The position numbers were made by a program, and so were the translations under genes. This document shows, piece by piece, positions 18,309 through 28,429 of a stretch of DNA of 33,012 nucleotides. The DNA comes from Candidatus Wildermuthbacteria bacterium RIFCSPHIGHO2_02_FULL_45_25 (GTDB lineage: Bacteria > Patescibacteriota > Minisyncoccia > Minisyncoccales > UBA10102). A model generated the notes under the pieces. It ran no database searches and was not told the origin of the DNA. It saw nothing but the letters and a program-made list of their open reading frames with translations. The stretch's first letter is position 1; every line of letters begins with the position of its first letter. The DNA lies in assembly GCA_001823215.1 (NCBI GenBank), contig MHTV01000012.1:1-33012 (forward strand), written 5' to 3'.

Positions 18309-19307
18309 ATGGCATTGGATTTTGAAGGGAAAAATATCCTGGTAACCGGAGGTACAGGATCATTCGGGCAAAAATTTGTGGAAGTTGTGTTAAAAGAGCA
18401 CAATCCCCGATCAATTCGGGTATTTTCTCGAGGAGAGCACGCCCAATGGGAAATGGCGCAAAAATTTCAAGATGAGCGCATGCGCTTTTTGATTGGAGAC
18501 GTACGAGATAAGGAACGTTTGTCTCGTGCCATGAATGATGTGGATATCGTAGTGCACGCTGCTGCTTTAAAGCAGATTGTGCTTGGAGAATACAATCCTC
18601 TTGAGGTTATTCAGACCAATGTTATGGGAAGCGCAAATGTCATTGATGCCGCTATCGATAACAATGTAAACAGGGTGTTGTTTATTAGTACGGACAAAGC
18701 GGTAAACCCCGTGAACTTGTATGGCGGAACAAAGCTTTGCGCCGAGCGTCTTTTTGTGCAGGCAAATGTGTATGTGGGGCAGAATCGCAGAACGAAATTC
18801 GCTGTTGCCCGTTATGGAAACGTGGTGGGCAGCCGCGGAAGCGCGATTCCGCTTTTTCTTGAGCAAAAGAAATCGGGAAGAATCACGGTAACAGATCAGC
18901 GCATGACTCGTTTTTGGATCACTCTCGATCAGGGGGTGCGCTTTGTGCTGAATTCTTTGGATCGTATGCAGGGTGGAGAAGTGTTTGTTCCAAAAATACC
19001 AAGCACAAAAGTAATGGATTTGGTGGATGTGATTGCGCCAGGCGCGGAGGTTGATTTTATTGGTATCCGCCAAGGCGAAAAATTGCATGAGATTTTACTG
19101 GCAGAAGAAGAGAGCCGTCACGCAAGAGAATTTGATTCCTTTTTTCTTGTGGAACCGGAATTCTCATTTTGGAAAGCTGAATCTATTACTGGGGGTATAC
19201 GTATTCAGGAGAAATTTATTTATTCAAGCGATTCGAATAGTCACTGGCTCACAAAAGAGGAGCTTCAGGAGATTGTTCGGCTGTATCAAGGAGGTTTGGA
19301 GGTATAA
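18309..19307 (+). CDS. pseB: UDP-N-acetylglucosamine 4,6-dehydratase (inverting), PseB-like
   Basis: NAD-binding TGGTGSFGQKFV, RVFSRGEHAQWEM, HAAALKQIVLGEYNPLEVIQTNVMGSANVIDAA, STDKAVNPVNLYGGTKLCAE. Confidence 0.92.
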   Translation: MALDFEGKNILVTGGTGSFGQKFVEVVLKEHNPRSIRVFSRGEHAQWEMAQKFQDERMRFLIGDVRDKERLSRAMNDVDIVVHAAALKQIVLGEYNPLEVIQTNVMGSANVIDAAIDNNVNRVLFISTDKAVNPVNLYGGTKLCAERLFVQANVYVGQNRRTKFAVARYGNVVGSRGSAIPLFLEQKKSGRITVTDQRMTRFWITLDQGVRFVLNSLDRMQGGEVFVPKIPSTKVMDLVDVIAPGAEVDFIGIRQGEKLHEILLAEEESRHAREFDSFFLVEPEFSFWKAESITGGIRIQEKFIYSSDSNSHWLTKEELQEIVRLYQGGLEV

Positions 19308-19378
19308 AATGCGTTTGCTTGACATTTTTAATCTGATATGGCAGAAGTAGTATAGCTATTCGCGGGAGGGAAACGATT

Positions 19379-20365
19379 ATGTTTATGCCATGGTTTTGGT
19401 TGATTCCGGTGGGACTGCGAGTTGTTACTGCGCATATTGCAGTGCCGATTATGCTGAAGCATGTGACGGGGATGCCGTCGCGGCTGCAGAAATTTGCGCT
19501 TCAATTTGGTTTCGCTTTTATCTTTGCGGTTACTCTATGGGCGATCGCATGGGTGGTTAAACAGCGAGGCGGATTTGAAGATGTCCCATGGTTTCAGGAA
19601 GCGCTGGATCCTGCGTTGCCAGGAATTCTCTGGTATATTGCCCTGTTCGGAGTGGTCAACGCGTTTGCCGCATACGCGCAATGGCGCGCGGTGGATATCA
19701 GCATGAGCAAGAATGCTCTGTTTGGGCAAGCTGATGATTTTCTCGCGCTTCTATTGGGCTATACAATTCTCCATGAAGCGGAGATTCTGACGCCTTATCT
19801 GGCGTTCGGAGTTATTCTGTGCATGGTTGCGGCTCCGGTATTTACCGTTGTTTCCAATAAATACGGCGCAAAAACTTCCGGTCCTAAAGTGCTGGGCATA
19901 AAAATACCCCAGCTACTTTTGTGGGTTGGAATGTACACTTTCGTGTGGGGTTTTGCGGAAGTGCTCATGCGAGGGTATGCGTCCACGAGTGTTCCTCTGC
20001 CCGGATTCATGGTTGCGTGGTACGCGGGAAGTTTGTTGGGAGCTTCTCTGATGTTTCTGATGTTCAGAAAAAAAGAGAAGTTGCAGGGGATTTCTTCCAA
20101 GAGATTCTTTGGGCTTAAAGCGGTGGCAACACTCGGATTCCTAATCTTCATGTCCAATGCTTTGGCATACTCCGCTCTTTGGATGGCGGAATTAACCAAA
20201 GTAATTCCTATTTTCCAAGGAACCGAGATCGTGTTTCCCTTGCTGATTGGCCTCTATGTCTTCAAAGAGCGTAAAGGGCTTCATTGGCAAGAAGGAGCCG
20301 TGCTGGCAGTGGGAGCAATTGGAGTGGTGATTGTAGTCGTGGCCTCGCATTGGCCGCTCTTCTAA
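19379..20365 (+). CDS. EamA/DMT-family-like multi-TM transporter
   Basis: About ten hydrophobic segments; C-terminal TKVIPIFQGTEIVFPLLIGLYVFKERKGLHWQEGAVLAVGAIGVVIVV typical of EamA. GGAGGG upstream of the ATG. Confidence 0.75.
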   Translation: MFMPWFWLIPVGLRVVTAHIAVPIMLKHVTGMPSRLQKFALQFGFAFIFAVTLWAIAWVVKQRGGFEDVPWFQEALDPALPGILWYIALFGVVNAFAAYAQWRAVDISMSKNALFGQADDFLALLLGYTILHEAEILTPYLAFGVILCMVAAPVFTVVSNKYGAKTSGPKVLGIKIPQLLLWVGMYTFVWGFAEVLMRGYASTSVPLPGFMVAWYAGSLLGASLMFLMFRKKEKLQGISSKRFFGLKAVATLGFLIFMSNALAYSALWMAELTKVIPIFQGTEIVFPLLIGLYVFKERKGLHWQEGAVLAVGAIGVVIVVVASHWPLF

Positions 20366-20374
20366 GGAGGTTAA

Positions 20375-20410
20375 AGAAAGGTCTCCCTTGCAAAGCAGGG
20401 AGACCTTTCT
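20375..20410 (+). terminator. Terminator-like hairpin after the EamA-like gene
   Basis: AGAAAGGTCTCCC…GGGAGACCTTTCT, 13-bp arms; no long T-tract beyond the stem. Confidence 0.65.
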
Positions 20411-20490
20411 GATTGCTTTACCTTGATTTTTATGCGAATATGCGGTAAAGTATGTGTGGTTTTTTCCAGAAAATTCGAGGAGGCAAAAAC

Positions 20491-21405
20491 ATGGGAGAGA
20501 ATGTTTTCCGGAGAGCCAAAACGGTTGCAGATCAAGTTGCAGATCAAGTGGAATCTGCGCTTCAGGAAGCGAATCGGCTTGGAGAACCAGATCGAGTTGC
20601 TGTAAGGCAACTCAACGAGGAAGGCATTCATTTGGGAGTGCAACAAGGGCGTTTTGAAGAAGCGCTGGCGTCCTTTTTGGAGGGGTTGCGCAAGAGTGGC
20701 CATGATCTCCAATTGCGCGCGGATTCTCTCATGAACATGGGGGATATGTTGCGCAGGGGGCCGGGCGATCTCGACCTTGCCCGAAAGCTCTTTGTCATGG
20801 CGGAGTTGATGCCGCTCTCATTCACACGCAGATCTCGTCTGCGTACCATGGAGGCAATGCTGTACATTCATGCGACCGAGCAAGGGAAAAATGATCCTTG
20901 GGGAATTGCTAAGAACCTGGCGTTGCTTGAGGAAGCGATAGTTTTGGCAGATGCTGCCACCCAAGAAAACCCTGAAGAATCTTGGGCAGCAAAACTTTTT
21001 GCTGCTCATAGGTACTTGGGGACGATTGGTGTCTTTGGGAATCCAGATCAAAAGGCAAAGGGTTTGAGGCTCATTCATCAGTTGCTTCCCTTGCTGGATC
21101 CTAATTCTCCATCTGCGGCACGGTTCAAGTATTCTCAATCTTTAATCGTCCGTTCGGAATATCCCCAAGAGTCGGTAATGCTCCTTATGCAGAGTGCTGA
21201 ACGCATGAAAGAGGAGTTTCCTCTGGATGCGGGAGCATATCTCGCTTTGGCGGGGTTGATCTGCATCGAGGATCTCAAAGATACCGAACAAGCGGAGGAA
21301 TACTGGAAACAAGCGGAGGAATTTCGAGAGAGAATTGCAAAATTCAGCAATAGTGGCTATGTTATAGTCACATTGGATAAGTTGAAGCAAGCTCTCGGAA
21401 AGTAA
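20491..21405 (+). CDS. TPR-like repeat protein, function unknown
   Basis: Helical repeat pattern; AGGAGG at good spacing upstream of ATG 20491 (the ORF track start at 20452 is less likely). Confidence 0.65.
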   Translation: MGENVFRRAKTVADQVADQVESALQEANRLGEPDRVAVRQLNEEGIHLGVQQGRFEEALASFLEGLRKSGHDLQLRADSLMNMGDMLRRGPGDLDLARKLFVMAELMPLSFTRRSRLRTMEAMLYIHATEQGKNDPWGIAKNLALLEEAIVLADAATQENPEESWAAKLFAAHRYLGTIGVFGNPDQKAKGLRLIHQLLPLLDPNSPSAARFKYSQSLIVRSEYPQESVMLLMQSAERMKEEFPLDAGAYLALAGLICIEDLKDTEQAEEYWKQAEEFRERIAKFSNSGYVIVTLDKLKQALGK

Positions 21406-21483
21406 TAAAGTGGCGGGCCTCGTGTCCGCCATTGTTATTTTTGAAGAGGATATGATATTGTAAACTATATAATTTTTACCCTT

Positions 21484-22128
21484 ATGAGTACGCTGAATGA
21501 GCAAAGATGGGGAGGAGAGTTTGGAGAAGAATATACAATGAGGAATCCATTAGATATGCAAGCTATGGATGGCTTGTATATGGAGAGTTATGGAGTCTCA
21601 AGAGCAATGCTAAATAAAGAATTTCTCGATAGTTTAAACCGTTCAATAAAAATTTTAGAAGTTGGAGCGAATGTTGGGATGCAACTTGCTCTTCTCCAAA
21701 AAATTGGCTTTGAGTCTCTTTACGGAGTTGAACTAAATAGAAAAGCGATCGAGATTTCCCGGTCGTTTACAAAAAATATCGATATTATTCAAGGTTCAGC
21801 ATTAGATATCCCTTTTAAGGATCATTTTTTTGATTTGGTATTGACTTCAGGGGTGCTTATTCATATTCCCCCTTCAAATATCCAGCAGGCAATAAGCGAA
21901 ATTCATAGATGTACGAAGAGATATATATGGGGCTTTGAGTATTATGCACCTGCCTATACCGACGTTGTGTACAGGGGAAAGAACGATATGTTGTGGAAGG
22001 CAGATTTCGCAAAACTCTATCTTGATTCGTTTGCGGATGTAGAATTAGTGAAGGAGAAGGAATTAAAGTATCGAAGCAATGAAAATGTGGACAAGATGTT
22101 TCTATTGAAGTTGAAAGATAAAAATTAG
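21484..22128 (+). CDS. SAM-dependent methyltransferase, pseudaminic-acid-biosynthesis-associated methylase type
   Basis: EQRWGGEFGEEYTMRN N-terminus, SAM motif ILEVGANVGMQLALL, DIPFKDHFFDLVLTSGVLIHIPP. Confidence 0.85.
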   Translation: MSTLNEQRWGGEFGEEYTMRNPLDMQAMDGLYMESYGVSRAMLNKEFLDSLNRSIKILEVGANVGMQLALLQKIGFESLYGVELNRKAIEISRSFTKNIDIIQGSALDIPFKDHFFDLVLTSGVLIHIPPSNIQQAISEIHRCTKRYIWGFEYYAPAYTDVVYRGKNDMLWKADFAKLYLDSFADVELVKEKELKYRSNENVDKMFLLKLKDKN

Positions 22129-22252
22129 CGCAATTATGTAAGTAGATAGGTCTTTAATGTATCTACCAACAAAGGTCGGCAATGGTTAGAAAAAAACAAC
22201 TTAGGGCTGCTCCTGATTTGGGGCTTATAATGTAAGGATTATATCTGATACT

Positions 22253-23692
22253 ATGAAATGGTGCTTTATTGTAAATAATGCTCCTTTTTTAACGGAATTT
22301 TTTATCAAGCTCTCTCGGGAAGTTGTTAAGACAAACGACGAATGCCTTGTTATTTTAACGAGCAAGTTTGTCGAATACGAAAAAAAAATGCTTTTCCCCG
22401 CTCCAACAAAGTTTATCTCTAAGGTCGATTGGATCAGACAATCTTATCGGCCAGGAAGTGTAGCATTTCACAATGTTTCATGGAAAGAGTTTTTCCCCTT
22501 ATTCGATAGGTCAAAGCGTATTTCTTTAGATTATGAAAAAGCGTTTGATCGAACTGATCAAGATTATCAATTTTACCAATATATTTTCGAATCAGAAAAT
22601 CCTGATTTGATATTGTTTGAGCCTCCAAGTGGCATAGGCACTGAAATCGCTTATCTGTTCGCCCGAGAACGAAAGATCCCCTACTTGGGAATTCTTGTTT
22701 CAAGAATTCCTGATCGCCTGGAGATATGCGATTTAGAATGTGTTGATGCCCATTCCTGTTCTTTATTTGAGCATTTATTGATGGAAGAAATTACTTCAGA
22801 GGAACGTGAATTCGCGCAGAATTACATTCGCAGTTTTCTTTTACATACTAAAGTGCCCTCTTATGTAGGAACGCAAAAGGTTATATTTTCTCCTTTGGGA
22901 TTTATCTGGCATTATATCCAAGCTATACGGAAAAAAGGAAAGGCGCTTGTGTGGTATGCAAAAATACGAAAAGAAGTGAAACGATATGATGTTGAAAGTG
23001 AGATCCGTTGGATGCGAAGTTTTGCTGCCCCTCTTGAGATGTTACGCAGACAGTTTCGCATCTTGTCGCAAAAGAGGATATATAGCCTTTATGACGAACG
23101 AGATAAAAACCGTTTTTTTGTTTATCCTCTGCAACTACAGCCTGAAACTTCCACATCACTATGCGCTACCTATTACAATGATCAATTAAGTACCATTCAA
23201 AATATTGCTTTCACGTTGCCTTTTCCTTATAAACTATATGTCAAAGAACATCCTGCGGCTATTGGCACGCGAGAAAATTTATTCTATAAAAGGCTCAAGA
23301 AAATCCCTCATGTAGTTCTCATTGCTCCTGAAGAACAAGTTTCTCGACTTATTAAGAATTGCTGTGGCGTGATAACCCTTACAAGTACAGTTGGGATGGA
23401 ATCTGCGCTCGCAGGCAAACCAACCTATGTTTTAGGGAGTGCTGCGTATGAATATCATCCCTTATGCAGAAAAATTTCTAGCTTTGACCAGTTAAGAGAG
23501 TCTCTGCGGCAAGATAGAGAACGTCCTCCTGAAAGCCCCGATCTGCAAGAATTGAATTTACGTTTTATTGTCTCTTATTTAAGGAGAACTTTGCAGGGAG
23601 ATATTATTGCTTCTTGCAGGGAAACCGATTCAAATAATTATGCCGAAATTTATCAAAGTTTTCGAAGAAGAGCTCTCGAGTTGCGTGGATAG
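22253..23692 (+). CDS. Capsule polysaccharide biosynthesis/export-type protein (possible glycosyltransferase)
   Basis: C-terminal LYVKEHPAAIGTRENLFYKRLKKIPHVVLIAPEEQVSRLIKNCCGVITLTSTVGMESALAGKPTYVLGSAAY resembles the Capsule_synth family. Confidence 0.72.
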   Translation: MKWCFIVNNAPFLTEFFIKLSREVVKTNDECLVILTSKFVEYEKKMLFPAPTKFISKVDWIRQSYRPGSVAFHNVSWKEFFPLFDRSKRISLDYEKAFDRTDQDYQFYQYIFESENPDLILFEPPSGIGTEIAYLFARERKIPYLGILVSRIPDRLEICDLECVDAHSCSLFEHLLMEEITSEEREFAQNYIRSFLLHTKVPSYVGTQKVIFSPLGFIWHYIQAIRKKGKALVWYAKIRKEVKRYDVESEIRWMRSFAAPLEMLRRQFRILSQKRIYSLYDERDKNRFFVYPLQLQPETSTSLCATYYNDQLSTIQNIAFTLPFPYKLYVKEHPAAIGTRENLFYKRLKKIPHVVLIAPEEQVSRLIKNCCGVITLTSTVGMESALAGKPTYVLGSAAYEYHPLCRKISSFDQLRESLRQDRERPPESPDLQELNLRFIVSYLRRTLQGDIIASCRETDSNNYAEIYQSFRRRALELRG

Positions 23693-23809
23693 CGATTTTG
23701 CGGTAAAATTTCAATTCATACGGTGGCCATGTATGCTAAAAAGGTAGTCATATCCAATAGAAAAAGGATATTTACGTGAATGGATAAAATATATATAGTG
23801 TAGTAAGGT

Positions 23810-24970
23810 ATGGGCTCGAAATCTTATACAAAATTTTTACCCTATGGAAGCCAATGGATTGAAGAAAGCGATATTCAGGTGGTGCAAAAAGCACTGCGAA
23901 GTGGGTGGCTTACTCAAGGGCCTTTGGTAGAAAAATTCGAACAGGCGATGGCGAAATATTGTGGTTCGAATTATGCTGTTGCTGTTTCGTCGGGGACATC
24001 GGCTTTACATGCGGCCTACGCAGTGGCTGGAATTCGAGCCGAGGACGAGGTTATTACTCCTCCTCTTAGTTTTTCTGCTACAGCGAATGCGATTGTGTAT
24101 TGCGGAGGCAAACCAGTTTTCTCGGATATTGATGAAGATACGCTTTGTATCGATCCTTACGAAATTGAGAAAAAGATTACAAAACGAACCAAAGCTATAG
24201 CTCCCGTTGACTTTGCGGGACGCCCTGCGGAATACGATGTTATTCTCAAAATCGCAAAGAAACATAAACTTTTAGTTATTGAGGATGCCGCGCATGCCCT
24301 TGGTTCCGTATATAAAGGAAGCAAAATCGGGAGTATTGCGGATATGACGATCTTGAGCTTTCATCCGGTTAAAACAATTACCACAGGTGAAGGAGGAATG
24401 ATTCTTACGAACAGAAGAGATTTTTATGAGCGGTTGAAAGTGTTTCGCCATCATGGCATTGTAAAAAAACCGGAGAAAGGCGGGTGGTATTATGATATTG
24501 AACAACTTGGGAATAACTATCGGATTACCGATTTCCAGTGCGCTCTTGGATTAAGCCAGCTCCGTAAGCTTCCGGGATTTGCAAAACGAAGGAGAGAGAT
24601 CGTTACAGCATACAACCGGGCTTTTGAACATTTGCCTTTTTTGATTCTTCCTCGTATCGAAGCACATATCAATCCGGTATTTCATCTCTATGTGGTACAG
24701 TTGCGTCTTGATATGCTGAAAACGGGAAGAAAGACAATCTTTGAAGATTTACATAAACAAGGCATAGGCGTGCAGGTACATTATATCCCTGTGCATCTTC
24801 TCTCCTTCTATCAAAAGCAGTTTGGCTATAAGAAAGGAGATTTCCCAGTGACAGAACGTTATTATGAGAGAACCATTAGCTTGCCCTTATTCCCAAAAAT
24901 GAGCTTGAAGGATGTAGAAAGAGTTATTAAGGTATTTATGAATACAATAAATATGTATGCAGGAAGATAA
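23810..24970 (+). CDS. pseC: UDP-4-amino-4,6-dideoxy-N-acetyl-beta-L-altrosamine transaminase (PseC-like, DegT/DnrJ/EryC1)
   Basis: FLPYGSQWIEESDIQVVQKALRSGWLTQGPLVEKFEQAMAKYCGSNYAVAVSSGTSALHAA; VIEDAAHALGSVYKG; LSFHPVKTITTGEGG (PLP lysine). Confidence 0.92.
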   Translation: MGSKSYTKFLPYGSQWIEESDIQVVQKALRSGWLTQGPLVEKFEQAMAKYCGSNYAVAVSSGTSALHAAYAVAGIRAEDEVITPPLSFSATANAIVYCGGKPVFSDIDEDTLCIDPYEIEKKITKRTKAIAPVDFAGRPAEYDVILKIAKKHKLLVIEDAAHALGSVYKGSKIGSIADMTILSFHPVKTITTGEGGMILTNRRDFYERLKVFRHHGIVKKPEKGGWYYDIEQLGNNYRITDFQCALGLSQLRKLPGFAKRRREIVTAYNRAFEHLPFLILPRIEAHINPVFHLYVVQLRLDMLKTGRKTIFEDLHKQGIGVQVHYIPVHLLSFYQKQFGYKKGDFPVTERYYERTISLPLFPKMSLKDVERVIKVFMNTINMYAGR

Positions 24971-26132
24971 GCGCAAATCTATCCGTTACTGTCGTCGTTG
25001 TATCTATCCTGAAACTAAACCCGATCTTCATATTGATCAGGAAGGTGTTTGTAGCGCATGCCTTTCATTTGAACAGCGTGAAAAAATAGATTGGAATACT
25101 CGAAAAGAGCAGCTCCATGAAATTCTTGAGCGCTATCGCTCGCGGGATAAGAATATCTACGATTGCATTGTGCCGGTGAGTGGAGGGAAAGACAGTCATT
25201 TTCAAGTAATAACAATGCTTCGCTTGGGAATGAATCCTTTGTGTGTTACTGCTACCACTGATGCGTTAAGCCCATTGGGAAGACGCAATATTGAAAACGT
25301 AAAGAAATTAGGAGTTGACTATATTGAGCTGACTACAAACCCGGTCGTTCGGAGGAACATTAATCGCCTTGCCTTACGGCAGGTAGGAGATATTTCCTGG
25401 CCAGAACATCTTACAATCTTTACCATTCCAGTTCGGATTGCGGTTCAATTGAATATTCCCTTGATTATCTGGGGAGAGAATCCACAAAATGAATATGGAG
25501 GACCAGCGACAGCTCAAAAAGATAATGTCCTGACGAGGCGTTGGCTTGAAGAATTTGGAGGACTCTTGGGATTACGAGTAACTGATCTCATTGGGCAAGA
25601 AGGCATCGAACAAAAGCATTTAATCCAGTATACATATCCATTGGATGAAGAATTGCAAAAAGTTGGAGTAACTGGACTTTTTCTTGGATATTTTGTGCCG
25701 TGGGATGGATATCATAACGCATTAATCGCCCAAGCACATGGATTTGAGACATATCCGAAAGTTATTGAGGGATCTTTTGTAAATTATGAAAATTTAGATA
25801 ATTACCAAACTGGTATTCACGATTATTTTAAATTTCTTAAGTATGGATTTGGAAGGGCTACGGATTTAGCATGTCTTCATCTTCGAAGAGGACGCCTGGC
25901 ACGAGAGGAGGCGTTGGAGCTTACAAAAAAGCATGATGGCATATTCCCCTGGACTTATTTGGGGTTTCCTTTGGAAAAAATATTGCAGGAAATCAATATG
26001 GATATTGATGAATTTGTGCAGATTTGCGATCGTTTCACTAACAAAACAATTTTTCTTTGTGATGCGCGAGGGAATCTTATTAAGAATGCTTCAGGTTCTC
26101 TGACAAAAATTAATTATGATAATGTAAATTAA
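24957..26132 (+). CDS. N-acetyl sugar amidotransferase (PseA/WbpG-like ATP-pyrophosphatase)
   Basis: RYCRRCIYPETKPDLHIDQEGVCSACLSFEQREKIDW; PP-loop CIVPVSGGKDSHFQVITM; WGENPQNEYGGP; FLGYFVPWDGYHNALIAQAHGF. Confidence 0.9.
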   Translation: MQEDKRKSIRYCRRCIYPETKPDLHIDQEGVCSACLSFEQREKIDWNTRKEQLHEILERYRSRDKNIYDCIVPVSGGKDSHFQVITMLRLGMNPLCVTATTDALSPLGRRNIENVKKLGVDYIELTTNPVVRRNINRLALRQVGDISWPEHLTIFTIPVRIAVQLNIPLIIWGENPQNEYGGPATAQKDNVLTRRWLEEFGGLLGLRVTDLIGQEGIEQKHLIQYTYPLDEELQKVGVTGLFLGYFVPWDGYHNALIAQAHGFETYPKVIEGSFVNYENLDNYQTGIHDYFKFLKYGFGRATDLACLHLRRGRLAREEALELTKKHDGIFPWTYLGFPLEKILQEINMDIDEFVQICDRFTNKTIFLCDARGNLIKNASGSLTKINYDNVN

Positions 26133-26163
26133 GAAATGGAGATAAGGAATATTGAAAAGACGC

Positions 26164-26787
26164 ATGAGTAAAGTGGCAATTATTAATTATGGAATGGGTA
26201 ATTTGGATTCTGTTGCTCGAGCGATTCAAGAGTGCGGGGGAAATATTGAGATAACGAGTAGTGCTGATAATGTAAAGAGTGCTACACATATTATTTTGCC
26301 TGGGGTAGGATCGTTTCGGAAAGGTATGGAAAATCTCAAATCACTTCAGCTCATGGATGTGCTGAAAGAACAGATTATTGTGAAAAAAATTCCATTTCTT
26401 GGGATTTGCCTTGGCATGCAACTACTTGCTACAAAAGGACAAGAAGGAGGTGAGACAGAAGGGTTGGGGTTGTTGGAGGGTGAAGTAAAGATGCTTGAGT
26501 GCGTAAGTGAAGAGCGCCTTCCTCATATGGGATGGAATGAAGTTGATTATGAGAAGGAATCTTCCTTATTCTTCTCTATTCCCTCTCATAGGGATTTTTA
26601 TTTTTGCCATAGTTACCATTTTGTTCCCGCAGATGATTCCCATGTTATTGCACGAACATCTTATTGTCAAAACTTCGTTTCAGCGGTTCAGAAGAGAAAT
26701 TTATTTGGGGTTCAGTTTCATCCTGAAAAAAGTCAGGCAATGGGCTTTCAGATATTGAAAAACTTTTTAGCATTTTCTCATGCTTAA
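26164..26787 (+). CDS. hisH: HisH-family glutamine amidotransferase (sugar amidotransferase partner)
   Basis: VAIINYGMGNLDSVARAIQECG; GICLGMQLLATKGQEGG nucleophile region; GVQFHPEKSQAMGFQILKNF. ATG 26164 is preferred over TTG 26152. Confidence 0.92.
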   Translation: MSKVAIINYGMGNLDSVARAIQECGGNIEITSSADNVKSATHIILPGVGSFRKGMENLKSLQLMDVLKEQIIVKKIPFLGICLGMQLLATKGQEGGETEGLGLLEGEVKMLECVSEERLPHMGWNEVDYEKESSLFFSIPSHRDFYFCHSYHFVPADDSHVIARTSYCQNFVSAVQKRNLFGVQFHPEKSQAMGFQILKNFLAFSHA

Positions 26788-27538
26788 GGTAAGAATAATC
26801 CCGACACTGCTGTATCGAGATTTTGAATTGGCAAAAGGAATTCGTTTTGATAGCTGGCGGAGAATTGGCGGTGTAGTGCAAGCTGTGAGAGTATATAATA
26901 TGCGAATGGTAGACGAGCTTATATTCTTGGATATTACGGCAACTCTCCAGAAACGCGATCCTAATTTTCAGATTGTTGATGACCTTGCAGATGAATGTTT
27001 CATGCCCTTAACTGTGGGTGGCGGTGTTCGAACAATACAGGATGTCCAGCGGTTATTACAGGTGGGAGCCGATAAAGTTGCAATGAACACTGCGGGGATA
27101 GAGTTTCCTGAACTTATTAAACTTGTTGCCAATAAATTTGGTTCTCAATGTGCAGTGGTTTCGATTGATGTAAAGAAATCTCCTAACGGGAAATATAGTG
27201 TATATACTCATAGCGGAACACAATCAACAGATCTCGACCCAATTTTTGTGGCAAAACGAGCGGAGGAATATGGAGCAGGAGAAATTCTTCTGTGTTCTAT
27301 TGATAGAGATGGAACAATGGAGGGATATGATATTGAGTTAATTCAACAGGTGGCTCAAGCAATTTCAATTCCGATTATTGCTTCGGGAGGAGCCGGAAAC
27401 TATGAACACATGGCACAGGCAGTGATAGAGGGAGGAGCTTCTGCGGTGGCGGCAGGGAGTATTTTTCAATTTACCCAGCAGACACCCAGAGAGGCAAAAC
27501 TGTTTCTGAAGGAAAAAGGAATACCCGTACGGTTATAG
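26780..27538 (+). CDS. hisF: HisF-family cyclase subunit (sugar amidotransferase partner)
   Basis: VRIIPTLLYRDFELAKGIRFDSWRRIGGVVQAVRVYNMRMVDELIFLDITA; PLTVGGGVRTIQDVQRLLQVGADKVAMNTA; IPIIASGGAGNYEHM. Overlaps hisH by 8 nt. Confidence 0.92.
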   Translation: MLKVRIIPTLLYRDFELAKGIRFDSWRRIGGVVQAVRVYNMRMVDELIFLDITATLQKRDPNFQIVDDLADECFMPLTVGGGVRTIQDVQRLLQVGADKVAMNTAGIEFPELIKLVANKFGSQCAVVSIDVKKSPNGKYSVYTHSGTQSTDLDPIFVAKRAEEYGAGEILLCSIDRDGTMEGYDIELIQQVAQAISIPIIASGGAGNYEHMAQAVIEGGASAVAAGSIFQFTQQTPREAKLFLKEKGIPVRL

Positions 27539-27650
27539 ATAAGTATATAAAAAGCATATTGTAAGAGAAAAGCACGAATTGTCTTTTGCGAATGCCTAGA
27601 CAAGGGAAAGGTATGTATTAAAAACTTCTAAATTTTGATTTGTAAACAAT

Positions 27651-28385
27651 ATGTCCGTGCACGTTATTATTCAAGCTCGAATGACTTCTCAACGTTTGCC
27701 CGGCAAAGTGCTTGAAAACATTGAAGGCATGCCAATGCTTTGGCATGTGGTGAATCGAGTAACTTATGCAAAACATGTTGATAAAGTTATTTTGGCTATT
27801 CCCGATAACACGGAGAATGATATATTAGAGAAGACATCTGAAAAATATGCATGGCATTATGTTCGAGGTAATGAAGAAAATGTATTGATGCGGTTTTATG
27901 AAACTTTTAAAGCATTTCCTTCGGATGTGATAGTTCGTATAACTGCTGATTGTCCTTTGATTGATCCACAAGTTCTTGATATGATGCTAGAAGCTCATTT
28001 TCAAGGAGAAGTTGATTATACTGCGAATTCAAATAAGCGAACTTTTCCTCGTGGGCTCGATATAGAGATATTTAACGCAGATGTTCTGAAAAGAGCGAAC
28101 ACTCATGCTCAAAAAGCTTATGAGCGTGAGCACGTAACTCCATATATCTACGAGCATCCAGAGATATTTACGTTACAGGATATTGAAGCGCCGAAAGACT
28201 TACAAAGACCAGATATCCGTTTGACAGTTGATACGAAAGAGGATCTTCTACTCGTAAGGGAAATTTATAAACATTTGTATAAAGAGGGAGAAATCTTTCT
28301 AACGAAAGAAGTGATCAATTTATTCATCGCGAATCCATATCTCCTGAAGATTAACGCGATGATTGAACAAAAAAAATTAAAATGA
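27651..28385 (+). CDS. SpsF-like cytidylyltransferase family protein
   Basis: VIIQARMTSQRLPGKVLENIEGMPMLWHVVNRV; DVIVRITADCPLIDPQVLD; DIRLTVDTKEDLLLVREIY. Confidence 0.85.
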   Translation: MSVHVIIQARMTSQRLPGKVLENIEGMPMLWHVVNRVTYAKHVDKVILAIPDNTENDILEKTSEKYAWHYVRGNEENVLMRFYETFKAFPSDVIVRITADCPLIDPQVLDMMLEAHFQGEVDYTANSNKRTFPRGLDIEIFNADVLKRANTHAQKAYEREHVTPYIYEHPEIFTLQDIEAPKDLQRPDIRLTVDTKEDLLLVREIYKHLYKEGEIFLTKEVINLFIANPYLLKINAMIEQKKLK

Positions 28386-28429
28386 CGATATTTTGAACTG
28401 TTTATTAATAAAAAGTAACAGCAGGACAG

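Noticed and set aside
22142-22166. GTAGATA…TATCTAC hairpin between the methylase and capsule-type genes
   Set aside because: Seven-bp stem with an 11-nt loop and no T-tract; too weak to call a terminator or regulator.
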